Of a stretch of DNA of 64,000 bases, positions 33,497-42,247 are shown one piece after another. The DNA comes from [Flexibacter] sp. ATCC 35208. GTDB taxonomy: Bacteria; Bacteroidota; Bacteroidia; Chitinophagales; Chitinophagaceae. The position numbers were made by a program, and so were the translations under genes. Numbering within the stretch: position 1 is the first letter of the stretch; each line of letters opens with the position of its first letter. The notes beneath the pieces are model-generated. The model searched no databases, was not told where the DNA came from, and saw only the letters and a program-made list of their open reading frames with translations. The stretch is from NCBI RefSeq assembly GCF_001975825.1, contig NZ_MTKN01000031.1:1-64000 (forward strand), in the 5' to 3' direction.

Positions 33497-34465
33497 ATGA
33501 AAAACAAATTGCTTGTACTGTCGCTAGGCTGTATGATCACCCAAAGTGTATCCGGCCAGGACAATAGTCCTCCCAACCAGCCCTATACGGCTACCCTTCC
33601 TGGTACGACTGTTTCTTTCAGGATGGTGCCCATTCCTGCTGGTTCGTTCAATTGGGGGAGTCCTGTCTCGGAAAAAGGCAGGAAGGAAGATGAAGGTCCC
33701 CGCCAGCAGGTAAAGATCGGGGCATTCTGGATGAGCGCACATGAAGTGACCTTCGATGAATACGATGTGTACTCTGATGCAGAAAAGGACAAAACCCCCA
33801 TTCCTGATGGTATGACCCGCCCCAGTCCGCCATATATTGACCTGACCCTGGGTATGGGTAAGCAGGGTGGCTTTCCGGCAAACAGTATGAGCCAATACGG
33901 CGCATTGAGCTACTGTCGCTGGTTGTATGCAAAAACCGGTATCTTCTACCGCCTGCCTACAGAAGCAGAATGGGAATATGCCTGTCGTGCAGGAGCTGCT
34001 ACAACTTATCCTTTTGGTAAGGACAGCAGCAGCTTAAAACAGTACGCCTGGTATGCTGGCAACAGCGGTGGCAAGTACCACAAAGTAGGAGAGTTGCAAC
34101 CCAATGCCTGGGGATTGTACGATATGCTGGGCAATGTAGCAGAATGGACGCTGGACCAGTATGATGTACATTACCTGGAACAGGCGCCAGACAAAGATCC
34201 ATGGAAGCAACCTACTTCCAGAACACCCCGTAGCATCAAAGGGGGCAATTACCAGGATGATGCGGCTCAATTGCGCAGTGCGGCCCGCCTGAAATCTGAT
34301 CCGGATTGGAACAGACGTGATCCTCAGATACCCAAAAGCAAGTGGTGGAATGCCGATGCGCCTTTTATCGGATTTCGCATTATCCGCCCTGTAAAGCAAC
34401 CTACGAAAGAAGAAGCCGGGCAGTTCTTTGCTGACGTGCTGGATAAATATATTGGTTCCAGATAA
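33497..34465 (+). CDS. secreted SUMF1/FGE-like protein
   Basis: A 322-residue protein with a signal peptide (MKNKLLVLSLGCMITQSVSG) and an FGE-sulfatase domain: FRMVPIPAGSFNWGSP, FWMSAHEVTFDEYDVY, YRLPTEAEWEYACRAG, LGNVAEWTLDQYDVHY and KGGNYQDDAAQLRSAAR. The active cysteines of true formylglycine-generating enzymes sit in a RCA-type motif near the end; here that motif reads RSAAR with no Cys. It is therefore probably a binding or structural relative, not a sulfatase activator. It precedes a Gfo/Idh/MocA gene by 21 bp and is likely in operon with it. Confidence 0.85.
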   Translation: MKNKLLVLSLGCMITQSVSGQDNSPPNQPYTATLPGTTVSFRMVPIPAGSFNWGSPVSEKGRKEDEGPRQQVKIGAFWMSAHEVTFDEYDVYSDAEKDKTPIPDGMTRPSPPYIDLTLGMGKQGGFPANSMSQYGALSYCRWLYAKTGIFYRLPTEAEWEYACRAGAATTYPFGKDSSSLKQYAWYAGNSGGKYHKVGELQPNAWGLYDMLGNVAEWTLDQYDVHYLEQAPDKDPWKQPTSRTPRSIKGGNYQDDAAQLRSAARLKSDPDWNRRDPQIPKSKWWNADAPFIGFRIIRPVKQPTKEEAGQFFADVLDKYIGSR

Positions 34466-34486
34466 CATGCTAAAACACTCACTATC

Positions 34487-35809
34487 ATGCAAAAAAAAGA
34501 ATTCCACTCAGGTCGTCGTGACTTTGTCAAACAATCCTCGCTTTTGGCAGGAGGACTGTTAACCCTGCCATTAATCAGTCAGGCCAATTTTTTCTCAGGC
34601 GCCAATGACGTCATTAAGATCGCTATGATCGGTTGCGGAGGCCGTGGCACAGGTGCCGCTGTGCAGGCACTGAGCACAAAACAGAATGTACAACTGGTGG
34701 CAATGGCCGATGCTTTTGCTGACCGGTTGAACGAAAGCTATGAAAATATAAAAGGAGAGGTAGGTGATAAACCTGGCCGATTGAATGTAAAAGAGGAACA
34801 TAAGTTCGTCGGCTTCGATGCTTACCTGAAAGCGATTCCACTGGCCGATGTGGTGATACTAGCTACCCCTCCGGGTTTCAGACCTATTCACTTTGAAGAA
34901 GCAGTAAAGCAGGGCAAGCATATCTTCATGGAAAAGCCCGTAGCTACTGATCCTGCAGGTATCAGGAGAGTATTGGCCGCTGCTGAAATAGCGAAGGCAA
35001 AGAAACTGAATGTGGTAGCTGGGTTACAACGCCGCTATCAGAACTCTTACAGAGAGTTGTATAAACGTGCGCAGGACGGTATCATCGGGGATATTACTTC
35101 GATGAATGTATGGTGGAACCAGGGTGCGCTGTGGGTAAAACCCCGCAAACCGGAATATACAGAGATGGAGTACCAGATGCGTAACTGGTATTATTTCAAT
35201 TGGCTCTGTGGCGATCATATTGTAGAGCAACATATTCACAATATAGATGTGGGCAACTGGTTTATGAATGATTACCCGGTTACCGCAGTAGGTATGGGTG
35301 GGCGCCAGGTACGCACAGGCAAAGAGTATGGTGAAATATACGATCACCATGCAGTAGAGTATCGCTTTGCAAATGGCGTGGCAATGAATAGTCAGTGCCG
35401 TCACTGGAAAGATAGCGCCAGTCGTGTAGATGAAGAGATCACAGGTACCAAAGGCCGCATCATCTGCGATAGGGCGGTGATACAGGATCACAAAGGAAAG
35501 GTGCTGTACCAGTTTGATAAGAAACAGGAGAACCAGCCATACCAGTCAGAGCATGATGAACTCTTTGATGCAGTAGCACGCGGTGTGTACAAATACCAGG
35601 ATGCAGAGCGGGCTGCAAAGACAACGCTCACGGCTATTATTGGTAGACTGGCTACTTACTCCGGGCAGATCATTCCTTTTGATCAGGCATTGAAGCTGGA
35701 CCTGAACTTACAACCAGCCGCCTACGCATTTGATGCAAAGCCGCAATTACTGCCGGATGCAGACGGGAATTATCCTGTAGCAAAACCAGGTGCTACCAGG
35801 TACGTTTAA
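34487..35809 (+). CDS. exported Gfo/Idh/MocA family oxidoreductase
   Basis: A 440-residue NAD(P)-dependent sugar oxidoreductase with a twin-arginine signal (SGRRDFVKQSSLLAGGLL). The Rossmann motif is IGCGGRGTGAAVQAL and the catalytic lysine lies in FMEKPVATDP. A substrate-domain His/Asp appears in HNIDVGNWF. Such Tat-exported members act on sugars or polyols, some on glycans, using a tightly bound cofactor. It forms a unit with the FGE-like gene and ends at a strong terminator. Confidence 0.88.
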   Translation: MQKKEFHSGRRDFVKQSSLLAGGLLTLPLISQANFFSGANDVIKIAMIGCGGRGTGAAVQALSTKQNVQLVAMADAFADRLNESYENIKGEVGDKPGRLNVKEEHKFVGFDAYLKAIPLADVVILATPPGFRPIHFEEAVKQGKHIFMEKPVATDPAGIRRVLAAAEIAKAKKLNVVAGLQRRYQNSYRELYKRAQDGIIGDITSMNVWWNQGALWVKPRKPEYTEMEYQMRNWYYFNWLCGDHIVEQHIHNIDVGNWFMNDYPVTAVGMGGRQVRTGKEYGEIYDHHAVEYRFANGVAMNSQCRHWKDSASRVDEEITGTKGRIICDRAVIQDHKGKVLYQFDKKQENQPYQSEHDELFDAVARGVYKYQDAERAAKTTLTAIIGRLATYSGQIIPFDQALKLDLNLQPAAYAFDAKPQLLPDADGNYPVAKPGATRYV

Positions 35810-35818
35810 CTTTTTCGC

Positions 35819-35852
35819 ATAGTCCGGGCCTTTAAAAAGCCCGGACTATTTA
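35819..35852 (+). terminator. intrinsic terminator
   Basis: ATAGTCCGGGC (35819-35829) pairs with GCCCGGACTAT (35839-35849) over a 9-nt loop, followed by TTATTAT. It ends the FGE/oxidoreductase unit just before the PBP4-type gene. Confidence 0.85.
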
Positions 35853-35864
35853 TTATATTGAAGC

Positions 35865-37163
35865 ATGAGGAATTGCAGAATCTTATTTGTTGTCATGTTG
35901 TTGTTCATTTTGCAACAACCCGTGTTTTCACAGTACACTAAAATTCAAACCTGGTCAGAAAAAGAATTGCTTGTCAGCAAGGCGTTGAGACAGGCGAATG
36001 TAGGCATCAGCATTTATGAACCGGCTACTAATAAATACTGGTACAACTACCAGGAAGATCACTACTTCACGCCGGCTTCCAACATGAAAATATTTTCCCT
36101 GTATACCGGTATGTTATTGCTGGGAGATTCTCTGCCTGCCATCAAATACCTGGATACTGATTCTGTGTTGTATGTACAGGGCACCGGGGATCCTGCCTTT
36201 TTGCATCCTGATTACACGTGGCAACCGGTCTTCCATTTGCTGCAGCAAACCAATAAGAAAATAAAAATTGTTCCGGCCATCAACGAGAATGCCCGCTATG
36301 GTTATGGTTGGTCATGGAATGATTATGCAGATTATTACCAGTCAGAACTGAATGAATGGCCCATGTATGGCAATGTAGCGAGACTGCGCCATCATGGCGA
36401 CAGCTTATATATTATTCCAAAAATGTACGAGCTCACAACCAGCAAGGATAATAAACTCACTAAGCTGGAAGTAAAAAGAGATGAACGTAGTAACCGCTTC
36501 TCTATGGGTTATAACGGTAATGAATATCAACCGGAAGAAGAGGAAGTGCCTTTCATCACAGGTGGGTTGGAAGACCTGGCGGTCCGTTTGCAGGATACAC
36601 TGCATAAGCAGGTTTACATTGCTCCCCAGGCGCCAGCAGGATTGCAGCTGCTGTATAGTATTCCGGCAGATTCTCTCTTCCTGCCTATGATGCACAGAAG
36701 CGACAATTTCTTTGCAGAGCAAACGCTCATGATGTGTGCGGGTAAACTCTTTGATACGATCAGTACCAGGCACATGATCCGCTATATGCTGGATCACTAT
36801 TTAAAAGAATTGCCTGATACCCCTAACTGGGCGGATGGTAGTGGTTTATCCCGTTACAACCTGTTCTCTCCGAGAGACTTCGTGTATGTACTTTCCAACA
36901 TGTACAAAACATATCCTACCGCACGTCTTTACAGCCTGTTTGCAACAGGAGGAAAAGGTACGTTGAAGAACTATTACAAAGAACAGTTTGTACATGCAAA
37001 AACCGGTACACTGACAGGCGTTGTGGCACTGAGTGGATACCTCGTAACTAAGAAAAATAAGACACTGGTATTCAGTGTGCTTGTCAACAATCACAACAAC
37101 AGCGCCACTGCCGTACGAAGGGAAGTAGAACATTTCCTGACGCAGGTATATGAGAGCTATTGA
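35865..37163 (+). CDS. PBP4-type D-alanyl-D-alanine carboxypeptidase (S13)
   Basis: A 432-residue periplasmic serine peptidase of the S13 family (DacB/PBP4). It has a signal peptide (FVVMLLFILQQPVFSQ). The three penicillin-binding motifs are all present: SNMK with catalytic S72 and K75, SDN in HRSDNFFAEQ, and KTG in HAKTGTLTGVVALSGYL. It trims or cuts peptide cross-links in peptidoglycan. Its stop overlaps the 3' end of the broken lipoprotein gene on the other strand by 7 bp. Confidence 0.9.
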   Translation: MRNCRILFVVMLLFILQQPVFSQYTKIQTWSEKELLVSKALRQANVGISIYEPATNKYWYNYQEDHYFTPASNMKIFSLYTGMLLLGDSLPAIKYLDTDSVLYVQGTGDPAFLHPDYTWQPVFHLLQQTNKKIKIVPAINENARYGYGWSWNDYADYYQSELNEWPMYGNVARLRHHGDSLYIIPKMYELTTSKDNKLTKLEVKRDERSNRFSMGYNGNEYQPEEEEVPFITGGLEDLAVRLQDTLHKQVYIAPQAPAGLQLLYSIPADSLFLPMMHRSDNFFAEQTLMMCAGKLFDTISTRHMIRYMLDHYLKELPDTPNWADGSGLSRYNLFSPRDFVYVLSNMYKTYPTARLYSLFATGGKGTLKNYYKEQFVHAKTGTLTGVVALSGYLVTKKNKTLVFSVLVNNHNNSATAVRREVEHFLTQVYESY

Positions 37164-37835
37164 TTTTTTAATGAATAGCTGATCAGGCGAATGGTATCCG
37201 TGGCGGCATCTTTTTCAATGAATCCTACACTATCAGCATAGAAGTAATTGCCGACGGTGCCGAGGCTATATGCTTTCCCTTCTATAATCAGGTAGCTGTC
37301 CTGCTTTATGCCTATAACTTTTGAGTAGGTATTACCCAGAACAGTTTTAGGTGTGGCTTTTTGGATGATGTGATAATCCAGTAGTCCGGTTTCCGGGTTC
37401 CCGGAAAAGGTTGTGGCTTTCACCGTATCGGACCAGTGACCGTTTAGCGGCAGATAGTCATACAATACCGGGCGAACGGCTGCCGGGTGATAGGAGGTGG
37501 GGGAAGTGTAAGCTGGTTCATAATAATAGAAAATACCCTGGCTATAACGCATATATTGTTTGTTATAACCATCACTCTGAATGAGATAGGTATTACCCTG
37601 GATAAGGGTATCGCCGATGACGGTCAGGGAATAATAAAATGTATCCTGTCGCTGTATTGTACATGTAATTGTAAACAGCCCCTTTTGTATAGGGAGCATA
37701 ATTGACCACTTCCGGCTCGCTTAAAGAATCTACAGGTACTTCAGGCATTCCCTCCAGGCTATATTCTTTTTTACACGCTACAGTTAGGCACAGCACGATA
37801 ATAACGGGTATAAAAACCCGAATAAAAGATGGCAT
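37157..37835 (-). pseudogene. frameshifted lipoprotein gene
   Basis: Two overlapping minus-strand frames look like halves of one gene. The first part (37835 to about 37640) starts with a lipoprotein signal, IVLCLTVACKKEYSLEG, and reads well up to KGAVYNYMYN, then drifts to an unrelated end at 37593. The second frame continues the expected beta-rich pattern from QRQDTFYYSLTVIGDTLIQG to SYSLKNQ at 37157. The switch falls near 37640-37665 and needs one inserted base or two deleted ones. No long homopolymer lies exactly there, although AAAAGGGG is close upstream. Joined, the product would be a lipoprotein of about 225 residues of unknown function. Confidence 0.7.
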
Positions 37836-37918
37836 AGATTATCAATCTTTTTATAGTTGGCAATCGGTTGCAGAGGATAGCTCTCCTAACTAACGTAAAT
37901 AAAAAGCAGGTAGATTTT

Positions 37919-39022
37919 TTAAGGAGTACAAATAACCAGATTTCCTGATATTATATCAGCACTGGTATATCCGCTATAGGGGCCAATTTCTTTCTGAAAA
38001 ACGAGATTACCACAAGGGTCAGTGAGGGTGAGAATTAATGGTTGATTGGCGGCTACTCTGCCCAGGTAACGGCCATTGGAATTGGTATAACTATAAGTAG
38101 GATAGAAGTCAATTTTAGTTGAGATGGTCGTGAGCAGCTTACCGGCTGGTGCACCCACCTGTTTCAGGATATTAGCATCCAGCGTCACCAGAGAATAGGT
38201 TGTGGCAAAGAGCCAGCGGGTGCCTTTCCGGACATTGCCGGTATAGTCATTTCCTTGTTTATACCCCAGCGTTTCCTGTTGCCAGTATCCGCTGATGGTG
38301 TCCAGGTAGAAGAGGCCAATTTGTGCTGGAGCGCTTGCCCGGTAAGGACCAGGAATGGTCATGGTAATATTCACAAGGTGCTCACCATCCGGATGCAGCG
38401 CCACATTGTTGGAATCAAGCAGATCGACTGCCGCCTGACCAAAAGAAATCAAGCCAACTTCATTGCCGTTGTTATCAATGCCTCTCAGATCGCCAGCCAT
38501 GCGGGTAGGCTGGTCCGGGTCCGATGGTGTGATATAATCTACCGCTACAGATACGGTCCCCTTATAGACCTGGTTATTGGAATTTTGGATCTGGTTGGGA
38601 GAGAACACGAGGTTCACACCAGTAAAACCAATATTCCCCACCGCACTACCGGAAAACGAAGTTGTGAGATCCTTTGGCATCATTGTCAACTTCAGGTATT
38701 GCTGGCCGTTGGCATGCGCCATCAGGGTACGAAATCCGTTGATATAGCCATGTTTTTTGACGGAGATAATAGCCGCATTCGTATCGACCATGACATTGTA
38801 CAGCGAAAAGAGGCCACTGGAATCAGTTGTTGTGCTTTGATCACCACACAGTACCATTGCATTGGGAATGGGTTGCTGTGCATCATCTACTATCAGCCCC
38901 TGAAATGAGGAAGGGGCAGTAGGTGGCACTTCTTGTGGATTGGCTGCTTCGGAAGAAATGGTCTTTTTACATGCAGCTGCGACCAACAGTAACAAAAAGG
39001 GGGACAATCTTAGCCAGTACAT
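37919..39022 (-). CDS. outer-surface or periplasmic lipoprotein with carboxypeptidase-regulatory-like domain
   Basis: A 367-residue protein with an SPII signal (FLLLLVAAACKK). After a short linker there is a carboxypeptidase-regulatory/Ig-like fold (FQGLIVDDAQQPIPNAMVLC...SGLFSLYNV). A long beta-rich region follows with no family I recognise (DYITPSDPDQPTRMAGDLRG, GEHLVNITMTIPGPY). The C-terminus again looks beta-sandwich (LILTLTDPCGNLVFQKEIG). It may bind surface glycans or proteins. It lies 83 bp upstream of the broken lipoprotein gene on the same strand. Confidence 0.75.
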   Translation of the reverse strand: MYWLRLSPFLLLLVAAACKKTISSEAANPQEVPPTAPSSFQGLIVDDAQQPIPNAMVLCGDQSTTTDSSGLFSLYNVMVDTNAAIISVKKHGYINGFRTLMAHANGQQYLKLTMMPKDLTTSFSGSAVGNIGFTGVNLVFSPNQIQNSNNQVYKGTVSVAVDYITPSDPDQPTRMAGDLRGIDNNGNEVGLISFGQAAVDLLDSNNVALHPDGEHLVNITMTIPGPYRASAPAQIGLFYLDTISGYWQQETLGYKQGNDYTGNVRKGTRWLFATTYSLVTLDANILKQVGAPAGKLLTTISTKIDFYPTYSYTNSNGRYLGRVAANQPLILTLTDPCGNLVFQKEIGPYSGYTSADIISGNLVICTP

Positions 39023-39120
39023 ATTATCAGTGGGAAAAGCGGGATTAGCTCTTCTTATAAAGTTATAGCAAATAATTGATTAACAATACATGAGGCTGAC
39101 CATGACCCTATAAAACGAAA

Positions 39121-39154
39121 AAACCACTTTTGCCAAAGGCGAAAGTGGTTTTTT
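39121..39154 (-). terminator. terminator of the minus-strand oxidoreductase gene
   Basis: AACCACTTT (39122-39130) pairs with AAAGTGGTT (39142-39150), extended inside by TGCC/GGCG with an AAA loop. T-runs flank it on both strands. It lies 29 bp past the oxidoreductase stop. Confidence 0.88.
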
Positions 39155-39182
39155 CGTGGAGCGGGTAAACAAAAATTCGTTT

Positions 39183-40631
39183 TTATACTCCCAGGCTCCA
39201 TCCCTGACGATAAGTTCTTTTTACGAACTGATTTGCCTCGTCAAAGTTGGTCACCTTCATATTTTTATTATCCCAGAGCAGTTTTACATAGCGGCCGGGA
39301 TAGGTAGTTTTACCATTTTCTTCCTTGCGGATGTCAAAGCTTCTGATTGCCAGGTTGGCCATCAGCAATGCTTCCGTGAGCGGCCCTGCAATAGAGAAAG
39401 GAGAGGAGATCGCCTTGTCCTTATCACTGTTATAACCAGCGATGGCAGCATTTACCCACTGTACATAGTGACCTTCCGGTACGCGTGCATATTTCTGTGG
39501 CACCTTCACCTGTTCTGTGCGGCTGGTTGGCAGCAATTTAGGATCGCGGCCATAAGTACCACACATCATTTTACCTTTCGAACCGATGAAGATAGCGCCG
39601 TTACCACCGTCGCCCATAATTTCATTAGGTCCCAGTTCTTCCGGCCTTTCAGGCTGGATACCACCGTCCATCCAGTGGAGGGTTACTTCCTTGCCTTTGT
39701 GATTTTCAAATTTCAGGATCACGTGAGATGATGGAGGGCAGCTTTCAGGGAAATAGCCTCTCTTGAATTCATCAACATATACGCTACCTACACTACACTC
39801 TACTGACTTGGGAGAACCCAGGCCCAGTATACGGAATGGAGGTTCGATGATGTGGCAACCCATATCGCCGAGGGCCCCGGTACCATAATCCCACCAGCCA
39901 CGCCAGTTGAACGGAACGAGTTTATCAATGTAATCTTTGTAAGGAGCAGTACCTAACCACAGGTCCCAATCCAGTTCTGTCGGAACAGGTGCTTTCATAT
40001 CTGACCAGGGAATACCTTGTGGCCATACTGGCCTGTCGGTATAGCAATATACGGTATGTACATCGCCAATAGTGCCGGCATCGTACCATTCACGCAGTTG
40101 GCGTACGCCATCGCCGCTGGAACCCTGATTTCCCATCTGGGTCACCACTTTGTACTTTTTAGCTGCTTCGGCAAGCATGCGTGCTTCGTAGATGTCGTGG
40201 GTGAGGGGCTTTTGCACGTAAACGTGTTTGCCCAGCTGCATGGCAGCCATAGCAGCAACAGCATGCTGGTGATCTGGTGTGGATACCGTCACTGCATCTA
40301 TGTTCTTATGCTCCTTATCGAGCATCTCTCTGAAGTCTTTGTAAAACTTAGCCTTTGGAAAGCGCTTTACACTATTTGCTGCACGACGGGTGTCTACATC
40401 GCAGAGATAGGCAATGTCAGAAGGACCTTTTGCTATTTCCTCCAGATCGCTTTCTCCTTTTCCGCCAACACCAATACCGGCAACACGCAGACGGTCACTG
40501 GGTGCAATGAAGCCTTTCCCTCCTAATACATGCCGAGGCACGATCATAAATCCAGCAGCGGCAAGTGCGCCATCTTTCAGGAACGATCGCCGGGAGACCT
40601 GACTTCCCGGGGTGTTTTTTTCGTGGACCAT
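39183..40631 (-). CDS. exported Gfo/Idh/MocA family oxidoreductase
   Basis: A 482-residue oxidoreductase with a Tat signal (VSRRSFLKDGALAAAGFMIV). The dinucleotide motif is GIGVGGKGESDL. The usual EKP motif of the family reads VYVQKPLTHD here, a common variant in the Tat-exported branch. The substrate half has DYGTGALGDMGCHIIEPPF and HWMDGGIQPERP. It is not closely similar to the oxidoreductase at 34487. It probably acts on a sugar or sugar acid in the periplasm. Confidence 0.88.
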   Translation of the reverse strand: MVHEKNTPGSQVSRRSFLKDGALAAAGFMIVPRHVLGGKGFIAPSDRLRVAGIGVGGKGESDLEEIAKGPSDIAYLCDVDTRRAANSVKRFPKAKFYKDFREMLDKEHKNIDAVTVSTPDHQHAVAAMAAMQLGKHVYVQKPLTHDIYEARMLAEAAKKYKVVTQMGNQGSSGDGVRQLREWYDAGTIGDVHTVYCYTDRPVWPQGIPWSDMKAPVPTELDWDLWLGTAPYKDYIDKLVPFNWRGWWDYGTGALGDMGCHIIEPPFRILGLGSPKSVECSVGSVYVDEFKRGYFPESCPPSSHVILKFENHKGKEVTLHWMDGGIQPERPEELGPNEIMGDGGNGAIFIGSKGKMMCGTYGRDPKLLPTSRTEQVKVPQKYARVPEGHYVQWVNAAIAGYNSDKDKAISSPFSIAGPLTEALLMANLAIRSFDIRKEENGKTTYPGRYVKLLWDNKNMKVTNFDEANQFVKRTYRQGWSLGV

Positions 40632-40750
40632 ATTAACAATGTTTATTTAGTTGAGACTGATTTTAATACCCATATCGTGGATCACTATTTGCGTCTTATA
40701 CGGATTTAAATTATAAATTTATTTTTAAAGAAAGAAGGTAAAATATAGCA

Positions 40751-42208
40751 ATGGCATACATCATCGGAGTAGATATAGGAACCAGCAGTGCCAAAGTGAT
40801 TGCAGTAAAGGAAGATGGGAGCGTAATGGCACACTGCCAGCAGGAATACACTATCCTGCAATCCAAACCTGGATATAGTGAACAGGACCCTGCTTTTATT
40901 CTGGCTGCTGTGAAAAGTGGGATCAGAAGCGTCGCCACTATAATGAGGGCGGCGCCGGCTGCTATATCTTTCAGTAGTGCCATGCACAGCGTGATGATCA
41001 TGTCGGAACAGGGAGAAGCCCTCACCCCACTAATCATCTGGGCCGACAACAGGAGTGAGCAGGTGGCAGACAAGCTGAGAGGCACCGCGCAGGGAAAGAA
41101 AATTTATGAACAGACAGGTACGCCTATCCATGCCATGAGTCCACTCTGCAAGATCATGTGGTGGAAGGAAAATGAACCGGAATTATACAAACAGGCTGCC
41201 TGTTTTGTCGGCATCAAAGAGTACATCTTCTATCATTTCTTTGGCAGGTACATCACCGATCATTCCATTGCCTCTGCTACGGGGCTTTTTAATATTCACG
41301 AATTGCGCTGGAATACGGATTCGCTCACACTGGCCGGCATCACAGCACAGCAACTGCCGGAAGCGGTGAGCAGCGATACCATCATCACTGGCGTAGACCC
41401 AGTCATTGCAGCAGAGTTGAATATCCCAGTAGATACACAGTTCATAGCCGGCGCCAGTGATGGCTGTCTGGCACAGCTGGGCAGCAATGCCCTCGATGCA
41501 GGCCATGCCTCACTGACCATCGGCACCAGTGGCGCCGTGAGAATGACCATACCCAATGCCATGACGGATCAGCATAACCGGTTGTTTACTTACATTCTGA
41601 CCCCGGGGCATTTTGTAATAGGAGGTGCTATTAATAATGGAGGTGTATTGCTTCAATGGTACCTGGATAAATTTCTGCAGACAGGTATACATATAGACGC
41701 CGGTTTACAACAGGCTTTTGCAACCCCTGCGGGTGCAGAAGGTGTGATCTGCCTGCCGTATCTGCATGGTGAACGGGCGCCTGTATGGGATGGACATGCA
41801 AAGGGAGCTTTTATTGGGATACAACCGCAGCATACCCAATGGCATTTTATGAGAGCGATGCTGGAAGGGATGGCTTATGGTTTACTAAGTATTACCAAAG
41901 CTTTGGAAGAAACGACGGGAGAGGTGAAGAAGATCTCTGTGAGCGGAGGGTTTACCGCCTCAAAGGAATGGGTACAACTACTGGCAGATATATTCCAGCA
42001 ACCTATGTATATGACGAAGGAAAGTGATGCATCTGCGATGGGAGCTGTGATGCTGGCAGCGGGGGCAATAAATTTAAAGATCACCCATACAGCACAGGAG
42101 GAAATCGTCTTTGAGCCGGATACGAACAAAGCAGAGCTATATCAAAAAGCGTATGACGTCTATATAAAACTATACGAGGCATTAAAGCCGGTATTCCCTA
42201 TAATGTAA
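40751..42208 (+). CDS. gluconokinase (FGGY carbohydrate kinase)
   Basis: A 485-residue kinase of the FGGY family. The phosphate-1 loop is GVDIGTSSAKVIAV, the FGGY region includes GASDGCLAQLGSNALD and IGTSGAVRMT, and the C-terminal adenosine loop is VSGGFTASKEWVQLLADIF. The pattern PLCKIMWWKENEP and the overall layout match gluconokinases of the GntK/FGGY type, which make 6-phosphogluconate. Xylulokinase-like substrates cannot be excluded. It stands alone next to the sugar oxidoreductase gene, transcribed divergently. Confidence 0.85.
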   Translation: MAYIIGVDIGTSSAKVIAVKEDGSVMAHCQQEYTILQSKPGYSEQDPAFILAAVKSGIRSVATIMRAAPAAISFSSAMHSVMIMSEQGEALTPLIIWADNRSEQVADKLRGTAQGKKIYEQTGTPIHAMSPLCKIMWWKENEPELYKQAACFVGIKEYIFYHFFGRYITDHSIASATGLFNIHELRWNTDSLTLAGITAQQLPEAVSSDTIITGVDPVIAAELNIPVDTQFIAGASDGCLAQLGSNALDAGHASLTIGTSGAVRMTIPNAMTDQHNRLFTYILTPGHFVIGGAINNGGVLLQWYLDKFLQTGIHIDAGLQQAFATPAGAEGVICLPYLHGERAPVWDGHAKGAFIGIQPQHTQWHFMRAMLEGMAYGLLSITKALEETTGEVKKISVSGGFTASKEWVQLLADIFQQPMYMTKESDASAMGAVMLAAGAINLKITHTAQEEIVFEPDTNKAELYQKAYDVYIKLYEALKPVFPIM

Positions 42209-42236
42209 AACGTCATGCCGGAAGGCATGACGTTTT
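42207..42236. terminator. bidirectional terminator
   Basis: AAAACGTCATGCC (42207-42219) and GGCATGACGTTTT (42224-42236) form a perfect 13-bp stem with a GGAA tetraloop. It overlaps the gluconokinase stop and ends 12 bp before the mutL stop, with T-runs on both strands. Confidence 0.92.
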
Positions 42237-42247
42237 TAGTTTTCTTC

